From DATKNA01 sp963786765 (GTDB lineage: Bacteria; Actinomycetota; Actinomycetes; Actinomycetales; Kineosporiaceae), in NCBI GenBank assembly GCA_963786765.1, contig CAWBAJ010000012.1:1-64000 (forward strand): 64,000 nucleotides of DNA. Reading direction: 5' to 3'. Each line of letters opens with the position of its first letter. The first letter of the stretch is position 1. Shown in pieces: positions 11,937 to 23,346 of the stretch. The notes beneath the pieces are model-generated. The model searched no databases. It saw nothing but the letters and a program-made list of their open reading frames with translations, and had not been told where the DNA came from. The translations under genes and the position numbers were made by a program.

Positions 11937-12047
11937 TCTCATCCTCGGGCTTGTCCCGAGGATCCATGCCCCAGCATGTTTCGGAGCTCGCGGATGGCTG
12001 GATGGTCGGTACAAGCCCGACCATGACAGCGGGTTTGGGGAGTCCAT
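11937..12047. repeat. Dispersed palindromic intergenic element
   Basis: It contains two perfect 8-bp stems: TCCTCGGG 11942-11949 with CCCGAGGA 11955-11962, and ATGGTCGG 12002-12009 with CCGACCAT 12017-12024. Related stretches of the type ATCCTCGGG...CCCGA recur at about 16785 and 22870. Such short palindromic elements are frequent between genes in soil alphaproteobacteria. Confidence 0.6.
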
Positions 12048-12082
12048 CTGCGTGAGTTCGGCCGTGCAGTGAGGTACCGTCA

Positions 12083-13042
12083 ATGGACTTCGGATTGCAT
12101 CTGGGCACTCGCGGGGCGGCATCGAACCCTGATAACCTTCAGGCCCTGGCGCAACATGCCGAGCGGCTTGGCCTGAACTACCTGGGCTTCAGCGACCATA
12201 TCGTGATCGCGCGCAGCATCGCCTCGCGCTATCCCTACAACGAGAGCGGCGACTGGCCGGGCGTAAGCACCGGCTTCTGCCTCGAGCAGATCACCTGCCT
12301 GGCTTATGTCGCAGCAATGACCAAGCGCATTCGCCTGCTGACGTCGGTGATGGTGGCGCCGCACCGGCCCGCGGTGCTCGCCGCCAAGATGCTGACGACG
12401 GCTGACGTCCTCTCCAAGGGCCGGGTTACCATCGGGTTCGGTGTCGGCTGGATGGCCGAGGAGATGGCTCAGCTCGGATCACCGCCCTATGCCAAGAGGG
12501 GCGCAGCATCGGACGAATACATTGCCGCATTCCGGACCCTGTGGACGCAGGCTGCACCCGAGTTTCGTGGCGAGCATGTCGCGTTCGGCGACTTGATGTT
12601 CGAGCCCAAGCCTGTACAGAAGCCGCATCCGCCGATTTGGATCGGCGGCGAGGGTGCTGCCGCGCGGCGCCGCGCCGGACGCCTCGGCGATGGCTGGTAT
12701 CCGACCATCCGTAACCCCAAGGAGCCGCTTGACACGCCTGCCGCCTTCGCATCCGCGCTCGCCGACATGCGACGCAACGCTGGAGCCGCCGGGCGAGACC
12801 CCAAGGACATCGCCGTCTCGATGTTCGTGCCTAGCTACCACCTGGGGCAACCGCAGAAGGGCAAGGACGGCAAGCGCGCAAACTTTCACCGGTTCGGCTC
12901 AAGCAATCGCCGAGGATGCAGGCGCTTACCGGGAGGCAGGTGTCCAGAACATCGTTGTCGGCTTCTCGAGGGCAACGACCTCCAGGAATACCTCGATCGG
13001 GTGGAGGCCTTCGCCAAGGACGTGATTTCGCGGGTCGGCTAG
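12083..13042 (+). CDS. LLM-class flavin-dependent oxidoreductase, two compensating frameshifts
   Basis: Luciferase-like TIM-barrel oxidoreductase of about 320 residues. It has the N-terminal MDFGLHLGTRG, LGFSDHIVI, LLTSVMVAPHRPAVLAAKML, SKGRVTIGFGVGWMAEEM and PPIWIGGEGAAARRRAGRLG, all characteristic of the family, with GRVTIGFGVGW and WIGG forming the flavin/substrate side. Near 12885 the frame shifts so that TGSAQAIAEDAGAYREAG is read in another frame, and it returns near 12970 for EGNDLQEYLDRVEAFAKDV. Members use FMN or F420; in this alphaproteobacterial setting FMN is more likely. The substrate is unknown. Confidence 0.8.
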   Translation: MDFGLHLGTRGAASNPDNLQALAQHAERLGLNYLGFSDHIVIARSIASRYPYNESGDWPGVSTGFCLEQITCLAYVAAMTKRIRLLTSVMVAPHRPAVLAAKMLTTADVLSKGRVTIGFGVGWMAEEMAQLGSPPYAKRGAASDEYIAAFRTLWTQAAPEFRGEHVAFGDLMFEPKPVQKPHPPIWIGGEGAAARRRAGRLGDGWYPTIRNPKEPLDTPAAFASALADMRRNAGAAGRDPKDIAVSMFVPSYHLGQPQKGKDGKRANFHRFGSSNRRGCRRLPGGRCPEHRCRLLEGNDLQEYLDRVEAFAKDVISRVG

Positions 13043-13210
13043 GGCAAGTCCAGCTCGGGTCGGATCGCTCTTCTCATAGGGCGGTTGCTTTCGGCCGCTG
13101 CGCTGAAACATTGGGCTTTAGGCTCGCCTCCATCTGCTGCATTACTGGCTGAGCACATCCCAAAAGGGGCTGCGCCGACCCTCGGCGACGCTTCCATCTG
13201 ACGGTAGCTC

Positions 13211-16200
13211 ATGACGCTGCACGTCGCCATCACCCACCGCACCGAGTACCGCTACGACCGGCCCGTGCAGCGTCGGGCCGCATGTCGTGCGCCTGCGGCC
13301 GGCGCCGCACTGCCGCACGCCGATCCTCGCCTATTCCTGCGCATCACGCCGACCGCCGCATTTCGTCAACTGGCAGCAGGACCCGTACGGCAACTACCTG
13401 GCGCGCTGGTCGTTCCCGGCGAGACGCGCGAGTTCACCGTCACGGTCGATCTGGTCGCCGACATGGCCGCCATCAACCCGTTCGATTTCTTCGTCGAGGA
13501 GTGCGCGGCAAATTATCCGTTCGCCTACGACCCGACGCTCGCGCGACGAGCTCGCGGCCTGTATCTGCGAACGCTGCCGGCGGCGACCGGCGCTCGCGCC
13601 TCCTCGCCGGCATCGCGCGCGCAGCGCACGATCATCGACTTCCTGGTCGAGCCTCAACCGCAGCTGCAGCGCGACATCGCCTACGCGTGCGCATGGAGCC
13701 CGGCGTGCAGACGCCGCGAGGAGACGCTGGAGAGCCGCTCCGGCTCCTGCCGCGACAGCGGCTGGCTGCTGGTGCAGATCCTGCGCCGCTCGGCCTCGCG
13801 GCGCGCTTCGTGTCCGGCTACCTGATCCAGCTGAGGCCCGACGTGCGCCGCTCGACGGCCCGGCGGGCGCGGCGCAGGACTTCACCGACCTGCACGCCTG
13901 GGCCGAGGTCTATCATGCCCGGCGCCGGCTGGATCGGGCTCGATCCGACCTCGGGCCTGCTCGCCGGCGAAGGCCATATCCCGCTGGCGGCGACGCCGCA
14001 TCCCGTCACGCCGGCGCCGATCACGGGCATGCACGAGCAAGGCCGAGGTCGATTTCTCGCTTCGAGATGACGGTCGACGCGCATCCCCGAGACTCCGCGC
14101 GTCACCAAGCCCTACTAGGAAGAGCATGGCAGGCGATCGATCGCGCTCGGCGAGCAGGTCGATGCCGACCTGAAGGCCGGCGACGTGCGCCTGACCATGG
14201 GCGGCGAGCCGACCTTCGTCTCGATCGACGAATGGACGGCGCCGGAATGGAACACCGCCGCGCTCGGGCCGACCAAGCGCGAGCTACGCCGACGACTGCT
14301 GCGCCGGCTGCGCGAGCGGTTCGCGCCGGGCGGCCTGCTGCATTACGGCCAGGGCAAATGGTATCCGGGCGAGCCGACTGCCGCGCTGGGCGTTCGCCTC
14401 TACTGGCGCGCGCGACGGCGAGCCGCTGTGGCAGAGCCGACCTGATCGCGCGACGAGACCCGGCGCGCGCGGCCAGTCAGGAGGACGCCGCGTTTCGCCG
14501 CCGAGCTGCGCCGCCGGCTGGCGGTCTGCCGCCGACAGCGCCATGCCGGCCTACGAGGATCCCGCCGCACTTCATGCTGAAAGAGCAGAAGCTGCCGCGT
14601 CAACGTCGACCCGGTGGACAACAAGCTCGACGACCCGGCGGAGCGCGCACCGCCTGGTGCGCGTATTCGACGCGCGGCCTGCGGCACGCCGGTCGGCTAC
14701 GTGCTGCCGCTCGCGCTCAGGCGACGGCGAGCCGGCGCCGGCTGGCGTCACCGAGCCTGGGCGCTGCGGCGCGAGAACCTGTTCCTGGTTCCGGGCGACT
14801 CCCCGTCGGCCTGCGCCTGCCGCTCGGCGTCTGCCCTGATGTGCCGCCGATCCGACTTCCACATGTCTGCCGGCCGATCCCATCGCCGAGCATCGCAGCT
14901 TCCCTGCCCGCCCGACGCATGCGCGGCGCCGTCAGGCGTCGCGGCACGGCGCGCGCCAGCCGCGCGCGAGCATCGCGCAGCGAGAACGCCGGCGCTGGTG
15001 CGCACCGCGCTCACGGTCGAGCCGCGCGACGGGCAGCCTGTGCGTGTTCATGCCGCCCGTCGATCGCGCCGAGGATTAGCTCGCGCTGGTCGCCGCCGTC
15101 GAAGCGACCGCCGCCGCGACAGTAGCTGCCGGTGCGCATCGAGGGCTATCCCCCGCCCGACGACCCGCGCATCAGCTCATCAAGGTCACCCCCGACCCTG
15201 GCGTCATCGAGGTCAACATGCACCCGGCGCGCAGCTGGCGCGAAGCTGTCGACATCACCACGACGCTCTACGAGGAGGCGCGCGCTGATCCGGCCTCGGC
15301 GACCGAGAAGTTCATGCTGGACGGCCGCCACATCGGCACCGGCGGCGGCAACCACATCGTGCTCGGCGGCATCGACGCCGGCCGACAGCCCGTTGCTGCG
15401 CCGGCCGGACCTGCTGGAGAGCATGATCGCCTACTGGCAGAACCACCCGTCGCTGTCCTACCTGTTCTCGGGCCTGTTCATCGGGCCGACCAGCCAGTCG
15501 CCGCGCGTCGACGAGGCGCGCGCACGATCCGCTCTACGAGCTGGAGATCGCGCTGCGCCAGATGCCCGGAGCCCGGCGACGGCACGATGCCGCCGTGGCT
15601 GGTCGACCGCCTGTTCCGCAACCTGCTCGTCGACGTCACCGGCAACACGCATCGCGCCGAGATCTGCATCGACAAGCTGTATTCGCCCGACGGGCCGACG
15701 GGCCGGCTCGGGCTGGTCGAATTCCGCGCCTTCGAGATGCCGCCGCACGCGCGCATGAGCCTGGCGCAGCAACTGCTGGTGCGCGCGCTGGTCGCCCGGT
15801 TCTGGGAGAGCCCTACAGGGCAAGCTGGTGCGCTGGGGCACCGCGCTGCACGACCGCTTCATGCTGCCGCATTTCGTCTGGGCAGGATTCCGCGAGCGTC
15901 GATCGCCGATCTGCGCGAGTGCCGGCTACGCGCTCGATGCGCATGGTTCGCGCCGCACATCGAATTCCGCTTTCCCGCTCTATGGCGAGGTCGAGCACGC
16001 GGGATGTCGCTGGCGTGCGCCAGGCCCTCGAGCCGTGGCTCGTGCTCGGCGAGCGGAGGCGGGGCAGGCACGGTCCGCACTGTCGACTCCTCGCTCAATC
16101 GTGTGCAGGTCACTGTTCGCGGCATGAATGCCGATCGATACGTGGTGACGTGCAACGGCTATCGGCTTCCTATCGTGGCGACGCGAAAGTCGGGGAAGGT

Positions 16201-16510
16201 GTCGCGGGGGTACGCTTCCGCGCCTGGCCGTCGCCCGAGGGCTTTCATCCCACGATCCCGCCGCACGTTCCCCTGACATTCGACATCGTTGACACCTGGA
16301 CCGGCCGATCAACAGGCGGTTGCCGGGTACCACACTGTGCATCCGGGCGGCCGAATCTACCAGGCGCCGCCCGTCAACGCGTTGGAGGCCGAGGCGCGAC
16401 GCCGCGCCCGCTTCGAGAGCATAGGTCACTCGCCGGGTGCCACCGCGATCAAAGCGGCTGGTGTCCACGCCGACTTCCCGCTGACCCTCGACCTCCGCCG
16501 CGTACCCTAG
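13211..16510 (+). pseudogene. Transglutaminase-like/DUF2126 protein, about 1,100 residues, heavily frameshifted
   Basis: Rebuilt across frames, this is one large protein: a bacterial transglutaminase N-domain (MTLHVAITHRTEYRYDRPV, NPFDFFVEECAANYPF), a transglutaminase core (the Cys region is garbled by shifts near 13735; the His/Asp part DLHAWAEVY and GWIGLDPTSGLLAGEGHIPL is clear), then DUF2126 with LTMGGEPTFVSIDEW, GLLHYGQGKWYPGE, GVIEVNMHPARSWREAV, GTGGGNHIVLGGIDAGDSPL, RNLLVDVTGNTHRAEICIDK and a C-terminus YHTVHPGGRIYQAPPVNALE ending at 16510. The 3,300-base span fits the family length of about 1,100 residues exactly, although the frame changes very often. The family sits with the genes at 17187-20677; its activity is not established. 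Confidence 0.8.
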
Positions 16511-17186
16511 GGGTTCCGACCTCGGCCCTGGGCATCCGGGCTCGTCATCCTCGGCCTCGTTGTTCAGCCCGGGGACGTGGCCGACAGGTATTCGGAGACG
16601 TGACCGACAGATGGACGGCGGTGACACGCACGGCCATGACGAAGGCAACCGCCCTCCTGGGTAGGGTAATGCGCGCCCCGTCCAAGCTGGCCACCACTAG
16701 ACTGGAAGCGCCTCTCTATCTTGCCGGTGTCGCTGAACGCGGCCCACTCGACATCACCAGCCCTCAGCCACATCCAACTGTCATCCTCGGGGCTCGTCCC
16801 GAAATCGATCTCGCCGCAAGCTCTGAAGCGCCGCCTCAGGTGGATGGCCCTTCCACGCGCGACCATGACGAAGACAACCCGTAAGCATGCTGCGCGATGC
16901 GCACCTCCGCCGGCCGTGTCGCTGACACGCCAACCCATCCTTGTCATGCCCGCACGTGTTGCGGGCATCCAGTGTCGCGACCCTCGGAGATGGCCCGGAA
17001 CGCAACTTCGATGCGATGTTCACGCGGCCTTGCCCGTCGAAGGCATGGGAGCCAAAAGCCGCGTGCTCCGGCGGTGTCCGATCGCTGGATCTTCGGGCCA
17101 AGCCCGAATATGACGGTGATGAGCATGGTGGTCGTCGCTCCACCCAACCCGGATTTGCCCTATACCCCACCAGCGCAGGCGATGCC
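16511..17186. repeat. Intergenic block with several small palindromic repeats
   Basis: This 675-base gap between convergent genes holds no gene. It has several dispersed elements: GACGGCGGTGACACGCACGG followed by CCATGACGAAGGCAACC (about 16613-16650, near-copied at 23156-23196); TGCCCGCA-cgtgt-TGCGGGCA, a perfect stem at 16947-16967 (copied at 23273 and inverted near 21040); and CTTCGGGCCAAGCCCGAA near 17092. Remnants such as CATCCTCGGGGCTCGTCCCG occur near 16785. Confidence 0.6.
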
Positions 17187-18064
17187 CTAGCTCGCAACCG
17201 TCACATCCACCGCGACGGACATGGTTGCCGGCTGCCGCCGAGCAGCACGCCGCTGATGGGCTGACATCATCGTAGTCGCGGCCGTAGGCGACCGTGATGT
17301 GCTCTTCGGTCGGAATGACGCCGTTGGTCGGATCGAAGTCGACCCAGCCGGCCTCCGGCGCCCACACGGAGATCCAGGCATGCGACGCGTCCGCGCCCTG
17401 CAGTTTCTCCATGCCGGGCGGCGGATAGCGTCAGCAGGTAGCCGCTGACGTAGCGCGCCGGCAGACCCAGTGCCGCGCAGGCAGGTGATGGCGAGGTGCG
17501 CGAAGTCCTGGCATACGCCGCGCCGCTCCGCGAGCACGTGCGACACGGGCGTGGAGATGTCGGTCGCCTTGCTGTCGAACGTGAAATCATTGTAGATGCG
17601 TCGCGTGAGATCGAGCGCCGCCTCCAGGATCGGCCGGTTCGGCGGGAATGAGGGACGCGCGTAGTCCGATCACCTCGACGGCGACGTGAGTGTGCCGGGA
17701 GGCGCTTGCGAATGGCACGGACCGATAGGTCGAGATCGCCCTTGTCCCGCCTGGCGCGCCCTGCCACCTGCTCCCACGGTGTAGAAAGCGCGAGCATCGG
17801 CAAATCAGGCGCGCGGACCTCTACCGTGCTGCGGGCGTGGACGATCAGCTCGGAATGCTCGTCGTCGATTGTCAGAATGTCGCTGTCGTTACCGAAGTAG
17901 TCCCGTAACTGGACGCGTGAAGATGGGGCCGGTTCGATCAGCATGCTGTGGCGCATCACGCGCTGGCACGGACTTTCGCGCGGCGCCAGGTGCACGAGGT
18001 GTTCGACTGCAGGACCGGCTTGCGGTAGGCGTAGGCTCGTGCGATGACTGACGTCGAAGATCAT
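17187..18064 (-). pseudogene. Transglutaminase family protein (COG1305 type), frameshifted
   Basis: A protein of about 290 residues with the bacterial transglutaminase N-domain (MIFDVSHRTSLRLPQAGP, LRDYFGNDSDILTIDDEHSE), the catalytic Cys segment RRGVCQDFAHLAITCLR, the His segment DASHAWISVWAPEAGWVDFD and the Asp segment DPTNGVIPTEEHITVAYGRD, ending in SVAVDVTVAS at 17187. The catalytic Cys, His and Asp are all visible, but in different frames, with shifts near 17650-17690, 17410-17470 and 17260. Its start at 18064 overlaps the stop of the ATP-grasp/alpha-E gene (ATGA), so they form one transcript. Family members are predicted cysteine proteases or transglutaminases of unknown substrate. Confidence 0.8.
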
Positions 18065-20677
18065 GGTCTCCGCTCGCGAATAAAGGCGCGGACCACTTGG
18101 CATTCTTCTCGGTGAGGTTGAAATACCGACGACCGATGATGTCGGAGAGCACCGGCAACGCATCCATCTGCGCGCTGAGCAGCTTCTGCAGGCCGGGGCG
18201 CGCGCCGTCGGGCTCTGGCTTGCCGAGCGCGGTCATGTCGGCCAGTCGCATCTGCGACAGCAGCGACAAGGCCATGCGCTGCTCCTCGCTGCGGCCGCTG
18301 CCCTGGCCCGATTGCGGCAAGGTATCGATGTGGCCGCGACAAGGCTGCGAGCTGGAAGGCGACGCTGCGCGGATTGCTCTCGTCGAGCAGCAGCAGATCG
18401 AGCACCAGAGGCAGCAAGGGCGCCAGCCGATAGCGCGAGCGGTAGGTGATGAAGCTGTCGGCGAGCTCGAGCACGAACAGCAGGCTGCCGGTTTCGTCGT
18501 CGCCGCCCTGGCCTTGCCGAAGATGCCGAGCAGAACCTCGGCGAGATTGTGGGCGCGCGACAGGCGCCGTCCCATGTCGAGGAAGGACCAGCCGAAGTTG
18601 CGCGTCATGTTCTCGTGCGTCAGGCCGTGGAAGGCCGCCAGCACCCGCAGCCCATCGTCGAGCAGGCGCAGCGCATCGCCCATCGCCGTCGGCATGGCAT
18701 CGGCGCGCCAGCGCCGGCTGGCGTAGAAATCGTTCAGCGTGCGCCAGGCCTCGAGCGACAGCCGGTCGCGCGTGAGGCTGGCGACGCGATGGATGTTGTC
18801 GAGCGTGCGCGGCAGCGCGTAGTACCAGTCCGCCGACGTCATCAGGTTGCTGCGCCAGCTGCTCGATCGAGGCGGGCGTCCGTCGGCTGCCCGCTCGCCG
18901 GGACATCTTGCCGTCGTCCTTGGCCAGCAGGATCTCGAGGCGCGGTGCGGCTGGCGCGCAGCTCCTGGCGCGGCGCGCTGTCCTCCTGCAGCCGGCTCAG
19001 GCAGATGCGCAGGACGCGCATGGTCCAGTCGGCGCGCTCGGTGTAGCGGCCGAGCCAGAACAGGTTGTCGGCGGCGCGGCTCGGCAGATCATGCGGTGAG
19101 CGCCGCACCTGCGCCGCCTCGATGGTCGGTCGCCACAGGCTGATGAAGGGCGGCGGCGTCGCGTCGCTGACGACCCAAACGTCGCGGGATTCGCCGTCGG
19201 GTGCGCTCAGCGCCACCGTCAGCTCAGGGTCGACGGTCATGGCCAGTCCACCGGGCATCACCGTGAACCGGTTGGCTGTCGCCGCAACGAACATGCGCAC
19301 CGCATACGGCTTCGGCACGAGACCGGACGGCGTGAGCGACGGCGTCGTGCCGAAGCCGATCTTCTCCTCGGCAACCAGCGTCGCCCCCCTGATCTCGATC
19401 TCCTGCTGCAGCTGGGCGCGCTCGGCGGGCGCCAGCCGCGCCGGATCGATGCCCGGAATGGCGCGGCCCGGGCGCGCCGTGCCCTCGTGGGCGGGACGAA
19501 TGACCATGTGATCGAGATTGCCGAGCACATGCCGGCGGCTTGCGGGGTCGCCAAGCCACCATCTGGTTCCGTCGGCGCATGAGCAGATCCTCCGCCGAGC
19601 ACGCGTTGGCGAGTTTCGGCAGGTAGGCGCTCAAGCCGCGGTTCTCGGCCAGCGCGGCTCCCAAAGCGTTGACCACCAGATCCGGCTGCTTGCGGACAGC
19701 CTGCAGCAGGCCGACCGGACCGGCAAATCCCGAGGAGTCGAGTTCCAGACGGGTCGGACGGCGCCCGGCGACGCAGCGCACGATCAGATCGATCGGCATC
19801 AATCCATGCAGGGTCTTGAGCGAGACCTGATCGCCGCGACGCGCAGGTCGCCGCCCTCGACCAGCAGCAGGCCGAGAGTAGCCGGGCGAGGTAGGCATGG
19901 CTGAAAAATCGTTGTGGCAGCGGGCCCGGAGTCAGCAGCGCAATGTTGGGTCGGCGCGGTTGACGCGGCGGGCGAGCGCGCCCTGCAGCTGCTGAAAGGG
20001 CGCGAGCCTGATCGCCGGCAGGCCCGGAATATCTCGCCGGCGACGTTGGCGTAGCACCGTGCGGTTGGCGAGCGCGTAGCCGATGCCGGCGGGCGTCTCC
20101 GTATGCGTGTCGACCACCCGCCATCGCCCGTCGCGCGCCCCGCGCCAGATCGCTGGCAAGAACTGGATGTGCCCGCCCGGGGGGCGCGAGCCGCGTGACA
20201 GGGCCGCAGAACGAGGGATCGCTGAACACGAGCTGGTGCGGTACGGGCCGGGGCGAGCAGTCGCTGCGGGCCGTAGATATCCGCCAGGATGCCCTCGAAC
20301 AGCCTGGCCACGCTGGATCAGTGCACGCCTCGAAGCGCGCCATTCGCTCGGGCGGAACGACCAGCGGCATCAAGATCGATGCGCCAGGGCTGAGCGGTGC
20401 TGGACGGATCGGCGAAGAGATCGTGCGCGATGCCGGTCTCGCGAACCCGCGCGTTGAGCTGTTCGGTCCGCAGCGATCGGACGGAAGGACTGAGCGCGGC
20501 CAGTCCCCGGAACAACGGCTCCCAATGCCCTTTGACTGCGCCGGATGGCCCGATCAGCTCGTCGAACCCGTGCACCAGGTTGCGATAGCCGCGGATCAGG
20601 TCCCTCTGAAAAGGCCTCTGCGTGAGCCCGGCTCGCCGTAGTTCCGTCCCGCATCCTCCTGTGCACGGCCGAATCAA
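18061..20677 (-). pseudogene. Circularly permuted type 2 ATP-grasp fused to alpha-E domain, frameshifted
   Basis: About 850 residues once frames are joined. The N-terminal part is the permuted ATP-grasp (LIRGYRNLVHGFDELIGPSG, LVFSDPSFCGPVTRLAPPG, SSGFAGPVGLLQAV, IRGATLVAEEKIGFG, PKPYAVRMFVAATANRFTVM, PGGLAMTVDPE). Without a break it continues into the alpha-E domain (LPSRAADNLFWLGRYTERAD, GRRYFNLTEKNAKW). In many genomes these are separate genes; here they are fused, as in some Hyphomicrobiales. The start near 20677 is uncertain. The COG2308/COG2307/transglutaminase group is predicted to make or cut an amide-linked product, but its role is not proven. Frame changes are frequent throughout. 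Confidence 0.78.
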
Positions 20678-21139
20678 CCATTACCCAAGTAGCCCCCGCG
20701 GCCGAAGAAGCCCCGACCTGGGCTGCCGGAGTCAGGGACGATGACGATAACCGTGGCATGGATGACACGCCAGCCAAGGCGCGGCCGCCAGTTAACCGTT
20801 GCCGCCGACCTGGTCCTGGCACCGCCAAAGGCCACTGGTGCCAACGGGCTCGCACCGGCTTGGCCCGGGGATCCAGCGATCAGCAGGCGCCGAACAGGCG
20901 ACTAGCGGCTCGCGGTCCGTACGACGGGCCGATGACGTCGAGCGCATTCCGGGCGTTGACGCACGCGCCAGCGCGCAAGGCGGCGCGATCCCGGCCGGGT
21001 CTGTCGCGGACCTCGTCCTCACTTCGATCGCAAATTGGATGCCCGCAACACGTGCAGGCGTGACGATCAATTCTTCTCCTGCCGCGGCTCGAGACCCGCT
21101 CGGCCTGGAGCCGCCGTCGCGCAGCATACCGTCGCGATG
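20678..21139. other. Intergenic region with one inverted dispersed repeat
   Basis: About 460 bases with no recognised gene. At 21036-21064 the sequence TTGGATGCCCGCAACACGTG is the reverse complement of the palindromic element at 16947-16967 and 23273-23292. GGCCCGGGGATCCAGCGATC near 20860 resembles the other family of elements in this segment. Confidence 0.5.
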
Positions 21140-22546
21140 CTACTTCGTGCACTCGGCAAGCATGTAGATCCCTTCCGCCTCGAATACGATGCGTGAGCAC
21201 GGCTTGGCAAACTTGGAGGCGGCAAAAAGTTGGTTCATCGCTGCCTCCTCGCGATGCGTGACGTGCCAATCCAGAACCTGGTCCATGAGACCGCGGCTTG
21301 GATTGCGCAGGATGGAAATTGCCGAGTATCGCGCGCCCGCCAGGGCGGAGCTAGGCATGGATCCAGTCGATGGAGAGAGAACGCGCTCGGTGCGCTTGAG
21401 ATAGTCGGCCAGGTTGAGGCTGTAGATCAGGTCCTGTGGCGCAAGGTCCAGCTCCTGGCGGCCGGTGGCGAGGTAGATCAGGTTGCCGTGAAGCGTCTGC
21501 ACCTGGTCTGAGAGGTTGCGTTCCCGAGCGAGTGCGGCGACCCGGACCAGCAACTCGCGGTGAGATCCGATCCGAGCTCGCATGCAGGCGGCTCTTGTCG
21601 CCGGCTTGTTCCAAGGCGTCGAAGATCTCGGCAGCGGGCCCGCAGGCCAGGCAAGTGACGAGGAACTCCTTGGTCGTTGCGGAGTACGACCCCTGGATGT
21701 CGGCAGCCAGCAATTGACGGCGGTTGAATTCCCTATCGCCGACCGCAAGGTCCAACATGCAGCGATCCAACGCCGCGCTCGCCCGGTTGTGGCAGACGGC
21801 GTTCGGCGTCGTACATCTCCAGCGTTCGATCATCGCCGGCGTACCCGCGAGGCTGGGCGTACATGCGCTCGCCAAGGGAGGTTGGCGGATGAGTGGCAGC
21901 AGTTCGGCGCGGAGTAACTCGGCGAGCTTGCCCGCATCGGGCGAGGCGAGCGTGCCCAGCGCGTGTCGGACGCGAACGCCTTCGCGATGGCGGCGGAGTT
22001 CTCCGGTGTCGTGCCTTGTTGTGGGTCGCCACGGCTTTCTGAGCTCAGGAGACCTTGTCGAGCACGCGGCGGCCTGGAACTGCCGGCGACTGTGCCGCAC
22101 GCTGTCCCCCGGTATCTCGCTTCGCCGCAACTGCTCGGTCGTCGTGCGCAATCGCTCGGCAGCGAGCGTAGCAATGGATCGGAAAAGGCGCGCCGCAAAG
22201 GCCTGGTCTTCCGAAAGCTTGCGCTCCAACGCGGCGATGCTGAGGGCAATGACGGAACTGGTCTCCTTGGCCCGCACGGTCGCCGATATGGGCCTACGGT
22301 CCAGCCAGGAGATTTCGCCGACGACCTCGCCCGCGCCGAGGTGCCCGACGCTGAGCCGGTTTGCCGTGCCGTCATAGACATAGACTTCGAACAAGCCGTC
22401 AGCGATGAAGAAGATCGTCTCGGACGGGTCGTCCTCGCGCACCAGAACGCCCTTGGGCGGTATCGTCTTGGTTGGGGGTTCGCAGAGCATCCAGTGGATG
22501 TCTTCCTGGCAGAATGCTGGAAGATATCCAGCGCAGCGTAGCTCAT
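21140..22546 (-). pseudogene. Cyclic-nucleotide-binding domain fused to a PhcB-like methyltransferase region, frameshifted
   Basis: The N-terminal part is a CRP-type sensor domain: IPPKGVLVREDDPSETIFFI, ADGLFEVYVYDGTANRLSVG, HLGAGEVVGEISWLDRRPIS. The middle and C-terminal part resembles the methyltransferase region of proteins annotated as extracellular-factor (3-hydroxypalmitate methyl ester) synthases: TKEFLVTCLACGPAAEIFDA, TLHGNLIYLATGRQELDLAP, QDLIYSLNLADYLKRTERV and a C-terminus HREEAAMNQLFAASKFAKPC with FEAEGIYMLAECTK. ATG 22546 has a good GGGAGGGTAAGG site, but the frame must change within the first 10-15 codons. Further shifts lie near 22100 and 21560. The assignment to PhcB-like enzymes is from memory of the family and is moderate. 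Confidence 0.6.
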
Positions 22547-23346
22547 CTGCCTTACCCTCCCTGCGCCGTGACGTCGTCCGGGTGTGCCCGGGATCCACTC
22601 AAGTCCTCACACCTACGTGGTCCGCCCTGCAGGTGTCCGCTTCGGCTCGACGATATAACAGCTCAATATGCCTGCCGCCACAGAGGGATGAGCGGGAGAG
22701 GGATGAGCGGGGAAACTTGAGCTCCGAGCACGTACGGATGACACTCCCCTCACCCCGTTGATCGAATCCGAACAGGCTGGAGCGCCTCCAGAGGTAGAAT
22801 CACAATGGCGAGTCCAACCTGTCATCCAGGCTTTATGGCTGCGTTCTGCCGGGGATAGCGGTCTCCGATCGTTGGATCCTTCGGGAGCCTCGGGCAGCCC
22901 GAGGATGACATGGCGGCCCATGCTGGTCTCGAAATCGTGCGCAGTCGAGCGGGCCCAGCGTTCCTGCCACCCGTTTTTGCCCCAGAATACACGGAAATGT
23001 CGACCTACCCGCGTCGCTGGCTGGCGCAGCTCTTGCTCGCGGCTTCGGCCCCACCCGCACCTGTCACTCAGGCTCAGTGGCGCGCCAAGCAACCGACATC
23101 ACAAATGTCATGCTCGGGCTCCAGCGCGCCGCACGCTATGGAGCGTTGCGATAGATGGATGGCCGTGACACGCACGGCCATGACGAAGGCAACCACCGCA
23201 ACTGCGCGCGACGCACGCCTCCAGCCCGAGAGGGCGGCTGGCAGCGGCCGAGAATCCGACCCACCCCCGTCATGCCCGCACGTGTTGCGGGCTCCAATGT
23301 CGCGATCCTCGGAGCGGCCGGAGGGCGGGCAACTCCGACGCGACGT
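22547..23346. repeat. Intergenic region with dispersed palindromic elements
   Basis: Eight hundred bases without a gene. TGGCCGTG 23160-23167 pairs perfectly with CACGGCCA 23173-23180 and is followed by TGACGAAGGCAACC, matching the copy near 16613-16650. TGCCCGCA 23273-23280 with TGCGGGC 23286-23292 matches the element at 16947. A GGATCCTTCGGGAGCCTCGGG element lies near 22873. Confidence 0.6.

Noticed and set aside
13211..16510. Several separate small genes suggested by the broken frames
   Set aside because: The fragments line up in order with one 1,100-residue transglutaminase-DUF2126 protein.
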